From NCBI GenBank assembly GCA_018287875.1, contig JAGVVL010000002.1, positions 992,001 through 1,056,000 on the forward strand: a stretch of 64,000 nucleotides of DNA, given 5' to 3'. The stretch's first letter is position 1. Every line of letters begins with the position of its first letter. Under the pieces are notes generated by a model. It made no database searches and was not told the DNA's origin. It saw only the letters and a program-made list of their open reading frames with translations. Shown here one piece after another: positions 21,722-31,599 of this stretch. The position numbers were made by a program, and so were the translations under genes. This stretch comes from Nigrospora sphaerica (taxonomy: Eukaryota > Ascomycota > Sordariomycetes > Amphisphaeriales > Apiosporaceae).

Positions 21722-23047
21722 TCGTCGAGCTACGAGCCTTACTCTGTGCGCCCCGTGCGCAGCTCTTCGGGCTACCCCATCTACAGCACTAGCTCCGTGT
21801 CCAGCTCGACTCCCTCGTACGTGGCCAGCCAGGCGCCCAGCTACTCGGCCACCACCAACTCGACCACACCGGCCTACTCGACGAACTCTGCGTCCATCCC
21901 CACCCCCTACCCTGTCCGCCCCGTTGTCCCCAGCTCTGCCGCCTACGCTGTCAGCTCGGCATCGAACACGTCGACCAGTGCCGGCTACGCCGTCACTTCC
22001 AAGACGTCGACTTCCTCCAGCCCCGTCTACCCGGTGAGCACGACGTCCAGTTCGTCCAGCTCCGTCTACGCTGTCAGCTCTGCCTCGAACTCGTCGACCA
22101 GCGCCGGTTATGCCGTGAAGTCGACTTCTTCCAGCCCCGTCTACTCGGTGAGCACGACGCCGAGCTCTTCTAGCTCGGTCTATGCTGTCAGCTCGGCCTC
22201 GAACTCGTCGACCAGTGCCGGCTATGCCGTCACTTCCAAGACGTCGACTTCCTCCAGCCCCGTCTACTCGGTGAGCACCACGCCCAGTTCGTCCAGCTCC
22301 GTGTACGCTGTCAGCTCGACCTCGAAGTCGTCGACCAGCTCGGCCTACGCCACGAGTGCCGTTTCCAGCTCTTCCAGAGCCGGCTACCCCGTGTTCGCTC
22401 TGCCGACCACTTCCAAGTCCGCCTCCGCGGTAAGCTCGGCGTCTAGCTCCTCCAGCAGCGTTTACGTGGCGAGCACGCTGTCGACGTCGACCAAGGCGGG
22501 CGAGACGACGCAGAAGCCGTCGTCGACGTCGACGACGGTCAAGGCGACCAAGACGGCGCGGCCCCGGCCGGACCTGCATGAGCAGTGGGAGAACATGTGC
22601 GACAACCCGACCATCGGCTGCAAGAAGGGCAACGCGTGCGCGAGCGGTAAGAACTGCCAGTGCCGGCAGACGGCCGAGGGCGTCAATGTCTGCCACAACA
22701 AGAACGTGCGGTGCGGAAAGACGTGCACGAGCTCGGCCGAGTGCGGCGTCGAGCAGGCCTGCATCGTCGACACGTGCTGCGGCAGCGGCTCCTGCATCAA
22801 GGTCGGCAAGGCGTGTGCCAACCCCAAGCTGGCTTCGCGCATCCTCAGCCTCCTCAACCCCCTCACCGAGGCCGTGGACACCGGCGTCGACCACCTCGGC
22901 GCCAGCGGCCGGAAGGCCGAGGCCAGTCTCGTCGGCACCATCGGCCAGACTTTGGACCTGAGCGGTGCCGCTTCCGACGAAGCAGTGAACCAGCCGGCCA
23001 ACTTTAACCCCGATGGGGACTTCGTCGGCGGCCTCGCCGGTATCTAA
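19693..23047 (+). CDS. Secreted Ser/Thr-rich repeat protein with Cys-rich C-terminal domain
   Basis: Three exons, 19693-19880, 19941-20083 and 20163-23047, with introns of 60 nt (GTATGT ... TTACAG) and 79 nt (GTAAGT, ACTGAC, GACAG); 1071 aa. The N-terminus is a signal peptide (MPTLLEITLVLAYLGVSSAQ). A short Cys-bearing segment follows (SCFKDECARAV, then CVNLDRYSSACDCWG after splicing), resembling the N-terminal cysteine blocks of fungal surface proteins. Residues about 150-910 are almost entirely Ser/Thr/Tyr/Val/Pro repeats with a recurring GYxxS(S/P)xPSS theme and several poly-Ser runs, surely heavily O-glycosylated. The last 170 residues contain a domain of about 20 cysteines (CDNPTIGCKKGNACASGKNC ...), then a helical tail ending GGLAGI. 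No hydrophobic GPI-type tail is visible, so it may be secreted or held in the wall by disulphides. A role as adhesin or wall protein is inference. Confidence 0.88.
20879..21290 (+). repeat. Nested tandem duplication (38 and 76 codons)
   Basis: The block YQASSIPSSYKTNSTT occurs four times at 38-codon spacing. Pairs of these blocks form a 228-nt unit starting at 20879 and again at 21107, nearly identical at the nucleotide level, including silent positions. The second copy diverges near 21280. This points to recent unequal exchange or slippage inside the coding sequence. Confidence 0.88.
21674..21720 (+). repeat. (TCG)n coding microsatellite
   Basis: Fifteen or more uninterrupted TCG codons for serine within the Ser-rich protein, followed by an ATC and two more TCG/AGC codons. 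The use of one codon shows replication slippage rather than ordinary poly-Ser evolution with mixed codons. A related poly-Ser array with an AGC-TCG-TCG pattern is at about 20350-20410. Confidence 0.9.
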
Positions 23048-23959
23048 GCAGGTGGCCAAGACAAGCGACGCGCGCGGTTGGATTGGGTCACCTCACGATG
23101 TCTATGCGGAGGGGGGAGGGGAGGGCGATGTGTCCCAAGGTGGCGGGGAGGGCGAAAAGTCCCGGAGCCAGGAGTCCTAAGAGTTGCTTTTTTCTCGACA
23201 CTCTTTTGCTATCAACCTTATTCTTACATTCTAATTGGGGGACATTTAATGGGGAATAATTTCTAGCGGGTTGGAGGGGCACACACGAGGTTTGCTTGGA
23301 TCTTTCGCTACTCCATAACTGCGTAATGATATTCAACTTTCCCCGGACAAGGCTCAGCGGAATACGTCACACCTCAGCGTACCTGCCTTTCCCCGCGTGA
23401 CTGTCGAACTGCCAACCCGAGTTCCAAGTATCTGAGTCAAGTATAGTCGGACCGGGGGGGGGGGGGGGGGGGGGGTGGCTGCTTGGCAGCTGCCGGGCTG
23501 ACACGCCTTCTCGAGGAGAGAAACGTCCGGAACCCACAATTGCGGCTCCATGCTTATGGGCGATCGACGATGCACAGCTCACGGATGCGCCCAATAGGCC
23601 AGACAGTGCCGAGCGTGGTTGTCGACTGCTAGAGGCGCGACCTATCATCTCATAGGCGACTTCTAGGTGAGCTGCTATGTACCTAGGCACGCCCAGGTAA
23701 GGCGGGCCGGCGCGCGAGCAGTGACATGCCCCTGGTGGGTCGCGATGTACGCATTCGTGACGTCAAGTTGAGTGTTCCCCCCGACAAGCGACGCAACGCC
23801 CGCGAAACGTACGAGCTCTCCCACGACTTCAAAAACTCGCGTGCAAACGAGCAACATCGTCCTCTTCTCCCTGCTTTCGTCACTATTCACAAGCCCCAAC
23901 GCCGTCACACACCTCGTCCACACCAGACACCCCCATCTCACTCACCACCACCATCCATC
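23048..23959. other. Intergenic region with G tract
   Basis: Holds the 3' flank of the Ser-rich gene, the 22-G run at 23454-23475 and the promoter of the small gene at 23960, which is followed by a CA/CT-rich leader (23895-23955). A cctagg-type palindrome lies at 23681-23687. No other gene is seen. Confidence 0.6.
23454..23475 (+). repeat. Homopolymer run of 22 G
   Basis: Twenty-two consecutive G residues in noncoding DNA. Such a run can fold into a G-quadruplex and is also a common site of assembly length error. Confidence 0.9.
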
Positions 23960-24256
23960 ATGCCTAGAGACGGAACCGGCCACGGCAACAACGCCATGGA
24001 GCTCAGCAAGGAGTCCAAGCACGACATCATTCACGGCGCCGGCACCGAGAAGGTAAGCGAGTCCTTTTTCTTCCCCCCCCCCCTCGCCGCCGCTGCTCGC
24101 GCCCTTCTTCCTCCACTAACGCGTCCACGCCAGCCCGACCACGTCGCCCGCGCCGACAAGACGGCCCCCATGCCCGAGCCCGAGAAGGGCGCCGGCCTGG
24201 AGGACGCCAACGCCGCCGGCGGCTCCACCCATAGCAAGGACACGACCAAGCCGTAA
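23960..24256 (+). CDS. Small hydrophilic protein, function unknown
   Basis: Two exons, 23960-24052 and 24134-24256, separated by an 81-nt intron (GTAAGC donor, CTAAC branch point, GCCAG acceptor), phase 0; 71 aa. The ATG is preceded by a CA-rich leader (accatccatcATG), typical of well-expressed fungal genes. The protein is very polar with no hydrophobic core: it begins MPRDGTGHGNNAMELSKES, has HDIIHGAGTEK at the splice junction, and ends rich in Gly, Asp, Glu and Lys. That composition recalls small stress-related or intrinsically disordered fungal proteins, but I do not recognise a named family. The clean intron and Kozak context argue that it is real despite its size. Confidence 0.72.
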   Translation: MPRDGTGHGNNAMELSKESKHDIIHGAGTEKVSESFFFPPPLAAAARALLPPLTRPRQPDHVARADKTAPMPEPEKGAGLEDANAAGGSTHSKDTTKP

Positions 24257-24543
24257 TCAAACAGACGGAATGGGAAAGGCGTTGAAACGGTGATGAAGTC
24301 ACGATGTATGATCATAATATGTGGTTCGCAGCCGAACCCCCCGAATGAGAAAAAGCAAAGCAACCCATGTTGAATCAATGCCACTTGTGTGCCGCCCGCG
24401 TGTTCGCCATGCTCTTTACGATTCACAGAAGGTATCTACACAACCAGACGCCTGCCCGTGCGCCTTCCCCCCTCTCGTGTGTTCGCTTTCGCCTCTTCCC
24501 TTGGGTACCCGGGTCGGCCCCTACCAAAGCCCCTCCCCCTTGC

Positions 24544-25782
24544 TCACCACGGGTACTGCCTCAGGTCGTCCTCCTTGTCGGGGTCGAGGCCGCGGTCGAG
24601 CTGCTTCTGGTGCTCGCGGTCGAGGAAGTCGAGCAGTACGTCGCCGTAGCGCTCGCGGCCCTTGTAGCGGGCGACGTCGGGGCCCCAGCTGCGGATGGCG
24701 CTGGCGAGGCGGCCGGGGACGTGGTCCTCGAGGGCGAGGTCGGCGATGGGGTGGAAGTAGGTGCGGATGGTGAAGACGACGGCGCCGGAACGCGGCAGGC
24801 GGCGCAGGGTCTGGCGCTCGGAGCGGAAGTGGTGGTGGGCGATGGCGCGGTCGCGCTCGGCGGTGGCCCAGCCGACGTGGGCGGCGTCCTCGTCGCCGAT
24901 GCTCCAGCTCCAGGGCAGCGCGTCGTCGACCTGGATGAAGTAGTTGTTGCGCGCGTAGAGGTCGGCGCAGCCGAGGCGGCGGAAGAACTTGGTCATGCCG
25001 CTCTCGAGCCGCTCGCGGAACTGGGGCACCTCGCCCGACGTGTGGATCTCGGCCAGCGGCATGCCGAACTTGTCCTCGAGCCGCCAGAAGCCGGCCAGCA
25101 GGACGGACCCCGCCAGCAGGTAGTACTGCCCGTCGGGGCGCTCGAGCATCAGCGCCAGGTCGTCCTGCACGAGCCGCCCGCACGTGGCCATGGGGTCCTC
25201 GCGCAGCGGCCGCTCGACGACGTTGAAGGACTCGCCCGACCACAGGTTGTCGATGCCGACGGGCGTGCGCCGGTACAGGCTCGGGTAGCGCCGCGGCAGG
25301 TAGTCGACGAGCTCCTGCAGCAGCTCGACGGCGGCCGGGTAGGCCTCGGGGGCCGTGCGGCAGCACTTTTGGCCGCGCTCGGCGATGCGCCGCGCCTTGT
25401 CGGCGTGGTAGCGCGGGTAGTGGTTGTCCAGCTGGATCCAGTCGTGGTGGTGGACGGACCGCAGGCCCATGGTGACGTGGTACTTGGGCCCGTAGCGGAA
25501 GGCCCGGTAGGGGAGCGGCTTCGTGGTTGCGAGGTCCCACCCGGGGTACGGCGGCGGCTTCGGGAACTCGAAGTCGCTGGGAATCCACTGTCCGGGCGCC
25601 CGGCCCTTGGCATCGCGGACCGGGGTCGGAGGGGGGCTCACGCTGGGCCGCCTCCCGGGCACTCTTTTCCAGCGGCGCGAAACCAGGAGCTTCCCGGCGG
25701 CGGCGACCAGCAGCACCAGGGCCGCTAGGACGGCAAAGTTGGCATTCGGCAGAACATGGCGTAGAAAAGACGAGGATAACAT
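24544..25782 (-). CDS. Membrane-anchored DUF3445 / HODM alpha-subunit-like protein (HRQ family)
   Basis: Single exon, 412 aa. The start is placed at the Met of MLSSSFLRHVLP (25782); the open frame extends upstream to 26193, but that part is low-complexity and out of character. Residues about 14-32 are hydrophobic (FAVLAALVLLVAAAGKLLV) and followed by basic residues, so a single N-terminal anchor is likely. The rest fits the DUF3445 family, related to the alpha subunit of heme-dependent oxidative N-demethylase: MGLRSVHHHDWIQLDNHYP, RPDGQYYLLAGSVLLAGFWR, the IHTSGEVPQF segment, a YARNNYFIQV block, and HHHFRSERQTLRRLPRSGAV near the C-terminus. The reaction in fungi is not settled, so I name the family only. 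It ends 287 bp from the convergent small gene at 23960-24256. The plus-strand open frame over the same DNA is a shadow. Confidence 0.87.
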   Translation of the reverse strand: MLSSSFLRHVLPNANFAVLAALVLLVAAAGKLLVSRRWKRVPGRRPSVSPPPTPVRDAKGRAPGQWIPSDFEFPKPPPYPGWDLATTKPLPYRAFRYGPKYHVTMGLRSVHHHDWIQLDNHYPRYHADKARRIAERGQKCCRTAPEAYPAAVELLQELVDYLPRRYPSLYRRTPVGIDNLWSGESFNVVERPLREDPMATCGRLVQDDLALMLERPDGQYYLLAGSVLLAGFWRLEDKFGMPLAEIHTSGEVPQFRERLESGMTKFFRRLGCADLYARNNYFIQVDDALPWSWSIGDEDAAHVGWATAERDRAIAHHHFRSERQTLRRLPRSGAVVFTIRTYFHPIADLALEDHVPGRLASAIRSWGPDVARYKGRERYGDVLLDFLDREHQKQLDRGLDPDKEDDLRQYPW

Positions 25783-27071
25783 GGTGCGGCCGGTTCTTCT
25801 TCTGTCTTTCTCTTTCTCTCCGGGGCGAAGGCGGCAAAACGGCGGCTGCGCACTTGGACTAGCTAGGCCTGCTCGATCCCCCCTGGGTACTTCCTTTAAG
25901 TACATGCTCGCCGTGCATCTTGACCAGCGCCAGGGCAGCAGCAGCACCGGCAGCACCAGCACCAGCAGATGTCCCCTTTGGGCAATGCCTACCAATTCGC
26001 CTCCCTGCCGGGCGACGCGCGGATCCTCGCCCTCGGAGGCTCCCCTTATCAGCCCGTACAAAGCCCAAGGGCCCGTGATTCTGTGCGGCGGGCGTGGCAT
26101 TGCCGTATTTGGAAATAAGAGAGCGGAACGGGCTGATAAGCGGGCGTCGGGTCCTGAAATGCCCCTCCCCTCTTCCCCTCCCCGCCCCCCCACACCTGCA
26201 TCACGGCAAAGGCGGCGATAGGGAGAAGAGGGGAAAAGGCGAACATGGGGTAGCGTACGGCTGGTTTAAGCAAGCCCGGCAAGTCAGCACTACGCGAGAG
26301 ACACGGAGGTAGGTACGTCGTCTTTGGGGTGCGCGTACATGGGTACCTCGCCTAGGTACTCCGTACACAGCCATCCCGGACGGCGTGGGGAGGGCGGAAG
26401 AGAAGAGGGAAACAGTTGGAGACTGCACGACTTGGCACGAAAAGGGCCTGCATGGGCTTCTCATGGGACCTACAACTGCGGCCGCATACAAGTTGTGGTA
26501 ACCGGTCCAACCACGCCGCCCGTAAAGCTCCGGGGTGATTGGCGACGGCCACAGGGCGTCCTATCAAGGGCGGGAGGCAGCAAACTTGGTGCGCGACGGT
26601 TGGGCGACCGTGATATGCACGGCGCCTATCACGGGGTCCCCCAGGCCCGTATCGGTATCAGCAAATGTTACCCCCTCCCCCCTCTCCAAGAGACGTCGCA
26701 GCACAGATGACATGCCATGGCAAGCGGCGCGCTGTTCGACATCGGCTGGCTTATCGCGGCGGCGAACTTTATTACTTTGGGCTCGATCTGGCTCTTTACC
26801 CCTCCACTCCGCCTGACGAACCTGGAGGAGAAAAGGTGGTCAGTTAAACTCGCGTGGAATCCCCTCTTCGCATCATCATCGAGGCCACTCGCGCAATTAG
26901 GGCGCGGGGGGGACAAACTGCTGCTGCTGCCGCTGCCGCTGTTGCTTCTGTTCCACTTCTTACCTACTCCCGATTCGGACATCTATACCCGGCCGCTGTA
27001 GCCCTTGGATCCCTTGACCCTGCCCGTTGGGAATCTACTCGTTCGGCCCCGGGAAAGTGCCGCTACGCGAC
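25783..27071. other. Divergent intergenic region
   Basis: Lies between the HODM-like gene (minus) and the Zn2Cys6 regulator (plus), so it should hold both promoters. It contains GC-rich upstream sequence, a cctaggta palindrome with flanking TACC/GGTA motifs at 26343-26365, and no domain-bearing frame. No additional gene is supported. Confidence 0.55.
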
Positions 27072-29536
27072 ATGTCACAGGCTGCGACCGCCGTAAACAG
27101 CAATAATCGAACGCTCGAGAAGGCCAAGGCCAACGTCAAGACCAAAACGCGGTCGCGCAATGGCTGCCCGCAGTGCAAGTCGAAGCGTGTACGTTTCCGC
27201 TTTGGTCCCCTCTCTTCCCCATCCCCTCCCGACCCCGTGTGCGGGCCGGCACGACTAACGACGCGGGCCGGCAGCTGAAATGCGACGAGACGAAGCCGGA
27301 ATGCCTGATGTGTCTGCGGAACGGCCGCAAGTGCCCCGGCTACAACCAGTCCTTCCGGTGGTCCACCAAGCATGAAAAGAGCCTCTCGGACCGCGCCAGG
27401 GGGCCGACCAACCTCAAGGCGCTCGTCACCGAGACGTCCCGGACGCTCGCACAGGAGCCGGTGGCCACCACGAAAACCTCGGCGTCGGAGCTCGGCGGCG
27501 GCAACGGCGGCGGCGGCGGCGGCGGCGAGGCGGTACCTCGCCCGCGGCCGCAAGGCGCCGAGCCCGACGACGCCATTTCTCCTACCTCGTCCTCTCTCGG
27601 GGTGGCGGATCAGCCGGGGCAAGGCGCGAGGGGGGTCAGTGTCTCTTTTCTCTCGCCGGGCGAGCATGGCCCGCTGACGCCGACCGCGGATAACGGTGTG
27701 GCGTTGCCGGTGTTTGACTACGGGATAGAGGATCTGCTCCAGGACATCTGGGACGAGGACGTCGGCGCGGTGTGCGGTTCGTCCCCCATAGATATCATGA
27801 ACAACGAAAGACTCTTCCCCGCCCAACCCCTCACGCCCACTCAGCCTTCTTCTTCTTCTCCTCCTCCTCCTCCTCCTCCTCCTCCTTCTTCTACTACGGC
27901 TACTACCGCCGACGCCTTTTCCTTCTCCTTCTGGAACGGCGGGCTCGGGCTCGGGCTCGGCAACGGCCCCCCCGTCCTGCCCGCCGGCGGCTTCCCGCAG
28001 ATCCCGCGCATCATCAACGACCGCTCGTCGCTCCTCGTTGAGGAATGGTTCCGCCACGTATGCTCCATGTGGTCGAGCTTCGACTCCGAGGTAAACCTGA
28101 ACCGTAAGCTGGCGTCCGAGACGTGGACGCGCTCCGAGGCCGTCATGAACTGCCTGCAGAGCATGTCGGCCACCTGCCTCACGCCGCAGATGCCGCAGAT
28201 GCGGCAGGTGGCCGTCTCGTACCTGCGCGGCGCCATCAAGGCGATCCAGCGCGATCTCCAGTCGCAGGGCCAGGTGCCGGGGCAGCTGCCGACGGACCTG
28301 CTGTTCGCCCTCTGCTGCGTCGGCACGGCCGCCTGCTGGATCGACACCAAGGAGCTCGGCAGCCAGTTCCTGCGCGAGGCCAAGGCGCTGCTCAAGCGCG
28401 TCAACAAGGAGTCGAGCGCGCTCTCGGCCCGGGACCGCCACACGCTGAACTTCTTCAACGACAGCCTCGTCTACTGGAACATGCTCGTGGCCGTCGTGTC
28501 GGACGAGAACGACGACGCCGCCGGCGCCGCCCCTCCGAGGCTGCCGCCGGCGCCGCCGCGGCCGCCCCCGCACGCGCTGTCGGGGCCCGTGATGCCGCAC
28601 CCCTGGACGGGCGTGTCGGCGACGGCGCAGCGGCTCTTCGCGCAGGCGATCCGCGTGTGCCGGCGGTTCCGGCGGCACCTGCGGCGCGAGTCCATCTCGA
28701 CGATGCGGAGCCTGCAGACGGCGCTGGGCGACATCAGCGAGGCGCAGCGGGTCGAGGAGGAGCTGCTGGGGCTCGAGCAGTACAGCATCGAGGAGGTGTC
28801 GGAGACGGGCGACCGCATGACGGCGCCCTCGCACTTTGTCGACGTGGCCGAGGGCTACCGGCTCGCCTCGCTGCTGCAGCTGTACCAGACCTTCCCCGAC
28901 CTCGTCGCCCGCCGCCTGCCCGGCGACTCGGGCGCCGGCGGCCACGTCCCCTGGGAGCGCTGGATCGTGCCCCTGAGCCTGCGCCTCGTCAACACCCTCA
29001 AGCGCATCCCGCCGAGCTCGGGCACCCGCTGCATCCAGCCGCTGCTGTACCTGTCGGCCAGCACGGGGCTCCGCTTCGACACCGAGACGCTGCTACCGCC
29101 GGGGGCCGCGGCACCACCTCCACCGCCGCCGCCGGGGCCGGGGCCGGGGCCGGGGCCCGAGCTGCCCGGCGACGCGGCGCGGGACCGTCCGCACCCCGTC
29201 GTGCTCCACGAAGGCTCCCTGCCGCCCACGGAGGCGGATCTGCACCACCACCACCGCCGCCGCCCCCTGTCCTTTGGTCTCGACGTGGACACCGCGACGT
29301 CGCCCGCGGCCGAGGTGCACCTCACGCGGCTATCCATCGAGGTCAGCTACGCGCGCCGCTTCGTCATGGAGCGGCTGAGCTCGCTCGAGCACAGCCTGCC
29401 GCCGGCGCCCGTACTCGTCGCCAAGGACCTCGTCAAGGCCGTCTGGGCCAGCTACGACCGCGAGCGGCCCGGCGCGAGCTACACGCACTGGATCGACGTC
29501 ATGGAGGACTCGGACCTCCGGACCATTTTCGGTTGA
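27072..29536 (+). CDS. Zn2Cys6 fungal transcription factor
   Basis: Two exons, 27072-27188 and 27275-29536, with an 86-nt intron (GTACGT, GACTAAC, GGCAG) placed inside the zinc cluster, a position often seen in this family; 792 aa. After splicing, cysteines at about 32, 35, 42, 49, 52 and 59 give the spacing C-x2-C-x6-C-x6-C-x2-C-x6-C, with KSKRLKCDETKPEC in the middle. This is a binuclear zinc cluster for DNA binding. Residues 70-270 are low-complexity (Gly, Pro, Ser runs). From about 280 onward a mostly helical region (SLLVEEWFRHVCSMWSSFDS ... SYTHWIDVMEDSD) matches the fungal-specific transcription factor domain of the Pro1/Moc3 type. A Pro/Gly run and a short His run lie at about 665-720. 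It is divergent from the HODM-like gene, and targets are unknown. Confidence 0.9.
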
Positions 29537-30089
29537 ACCTCCTCGCCAGCTTGGAAGGAGGGAGGGGGTTACCTGTACTTTAGACGATAAGGGAGGGGGT
29601 TCTGCAAGTTTTTGCCGAGGGTTGGGGGAAGGCGGGTAGGAAGGACATTGGGAGCAGGCGCACCTTTGCGGGTTTTGGAAACTCGGTGTATTTTTATCAT
29701 GGTCTACAAGCCATACCGTTATGACCTCCGGCCTTTTCGCCAGTATCCTCGTCTCTCCGTCTTCGGCTCCAGACGGACGGTTGCTCGTATCTTGGGAACA
29801 CACTCGCCTGCGCCCCTGACGTATTTGAGCTGCTCATGATGGACATTTCACGGCAACTCACCCGTCATGATACGAGGAAAGTAAGATTTACCTCAAGTGC
29901 AACCAAAATGTTCAAGAAATCACGTACGACAGATCAATCTCATACTGTCAAGATATAGGTAATTGGGCATTTAACTTGTAAATTCGCTGTTGGCTACACA
30001 TTATAGCCGATGGGCTCGTTACGCGCCATGGCGTGAATTACGACGGGCGTGCCCTTTTCCTTCCTTCACTCGCACCCCCCCACTACAGC
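29537..30089. other. Convergent intergenic region
   Basis: The 3' flanks of the Zn2Cys6 gene and the cupin gene. It includes an AT-richer block at about 29840-30010 that would suit transcription termination. No gene is seen. Confidence 0.6.
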
Positions 30090-30452
30090 TCAAAAGGCGC
30101 TGTGCTTCCGCTGGCCGCAGTAAAAGGCGAGGCCGTAGTCGGAGGTGGTGAAGGTGATGGTGGCGCCCTTGGGGAAGTAGAAGACGTCGCCGGGGCGGGC
30201 GTGGACCTCCTGGCCGGTGGCGTCGCTGATGGTGAAGTTGCCCTCGAGGATGATCTTCATCTCGTCGTATGTGTACGTGTAGACGAGCGGCGTGCCCTTC
30301 TCGAGCCGGTACAGGCCCGAGCTCATGGGCGCCTCGGCGTTGGTCGCGTCCGACGAGAACACGTCCCCGAGGTACGCGTTCTCGTTGGCCAGCAGCGGCG
30401 GCTTGAAGTTGCTCTGCGCCTGCGCGTGGTGCTTCATGGGTACGGCGGCCAT
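30090..30452 (-). CDS. Small single-domain cupin, EutQ-like
   Basis: Single exon, 120 aa. The Met of MAAVPMKHHAQAQ (30452) is chosen. The frame is open further upstream, but that part encodes a Thr-His run made by a CA dinucleotide repeat and is best read as leader. The protein is one cupin beta-barrel: LVYTYTYDEMKIILEGNF supplies the first motif region with an acidic residue where many cupins have the metal ligand, and DATGQEVHARPGDVFYFPKG supplies the second. The resemblance is to the ethanolamine-utilisation EutQ type of cupin found widely in fungi. The ligand is unknown and only some metal-binding residues are evident, so metal binding should not be assumed. Divergent from the permease at 31600. 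Confidence 0.82.
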   Translation of the reverse strand: MAAVPMKHHAQAQSNFKPPLLANENAYLGDVFSSDATNAEAPMSSGLYRLEKGTPLVYTYTYDEMKIILEGNFTISDATGQEVHARPGDVFYFPKGATITFTTSDYGLAFYCGQRKHSAF

Positions 30453-31599
30453 GATGTATGTGAGCGCGTGTGCGTATGTGTGTGTGTGTGTGTGTGTATC
30501 TGTCTTGGAAGACAGGCAGAGGGAGTGACTTGGGAGGACCCGGTTTGGGGGTCTTGATGACAAGAGAAGGGCGGCTGCTCGTGCTGACTTGGAGGCTGGC
30601 CCAAACGCTTGTCTTCGAGACGGGGCGTTGTGTGGTTTGGAGGTTCCAGCAAAGGAGTCGACTGTATGAGAAATGCTCAGTATAGAGAAAATGAAAAGCA
30701 GTCGTCCCGGGTCGAGCGAAGGGACCCCGTGAAATAGTCGTCTGTTGGGCAATCTCTGAACGGCCGTCCGTCACGCCATCACCTCCTCCTCCTCCTCCTC
30801 CTCACCCGCCACGAAGGCATTCCGAGTACGCGCGCGCATTCGAGTCGGATCGGTGCAGTCGATCCGGGCCTTTCGCATGGACGGGCGTAACGGGCACGGG
30901 CTCTCCCGGGGAGGCAATCGTATCCCCCGTTGCCAAGAAGCACCTCCGCGCCGGGCTATTTTCCCCCGGAACGGTTTAGTCTCCCCTCCCCGCAAAATCC
31001 ACCAAGTGCTTATCTTCGCCACCCCAACTACCGATGTACAAGCCCTCCCCGCGTTGCCGTAGCTCGCAACCTTATCACCATGTCTCCTCGTCGTTCCATA
31101 CGCCCGCCGTCCACGGGCGCCCTGCCAAGCTCGTGCTGCTCTTCCTCCCCAGCGCCCGAGGGCAGGGGGTTTTTCGGGACTTGTCCATGGGCGGGCCCCA
31201 GACTTCCCGGCTTCTCGCAGCCCTTGTCTCCGGCTGGGTGAGACAAAGCGCACCGCTCGAGGAGGTGGAGAGAGCGCCACTGATGATGAGCCGTGTCATG
31301 CCCCCTCCCCCGGGGCGAGCGCGTCTCTCGCTTGAGGGATGTCTTATCTTCAGCTGAGGGAGATAATCCCGTCCGGGTATCTATGGGACGTCCGTGGTTC
31401 CCCCGCTGCGTCGCCCTCGCAACCTCCCGTCCTATCTTCGTCAAGGTCCCGTAGTGGCAGCGGCAGTGTGTACATTTTGGTTATTAGTTCGTAGTTGACT
31501 CCCGTTGCACCGAACCCCCCCCGGAAATGCTCGTCTGCCTTCTCCTGACCCCCCATTCCGTGCTCTGAACCCGCGATTCCGGAATCTTTCGTCGTGACT
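30453..31599. promoter_or_regulatory. Divergent cupin/permease intergenic region
   Basis: 1.15 kb holding both promoters. It contains the TG repeat (30477-30495), a (CTC)n run at 30782-30802, and CT-rich sequence before the permease. Open frames on both strands here lack domains. Confidence 0.55.
30477..30495. repeat. (TG)n microsatellite in the cupin leader
   Basis: A TG/CA dinucleotide run 25-43 nt upstream of the cupin ATG. Read on the minus strand it is CACACA in the presumed 5' untranslated region. Likely polymorphic in length. Confidence 0.85.

Noticed and set aside
21719..23059. Minus-strand frame of 446 codons over the secreted protein
   Set aside because: Arg/Gly-rich antisense of Ser-rich repeats. 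The sense strand has a signal peptide, introns and a Cys domain.
24367..25728. Plus-strand open frame of about 450 codons rich in Val/Glu/Asp
   Set aside because: Antisense shadow of the DUF3445 gene; it has no domain and a composition typical of complemented GC-rich codons.
27035..28945. Minus-strand open frame of 636 codons over the Zn2Cys6 gene
   Set aside because: Arg/Ala-rich antisense frame with no domain. The sense strand carries the zinc cluster and proper introns.
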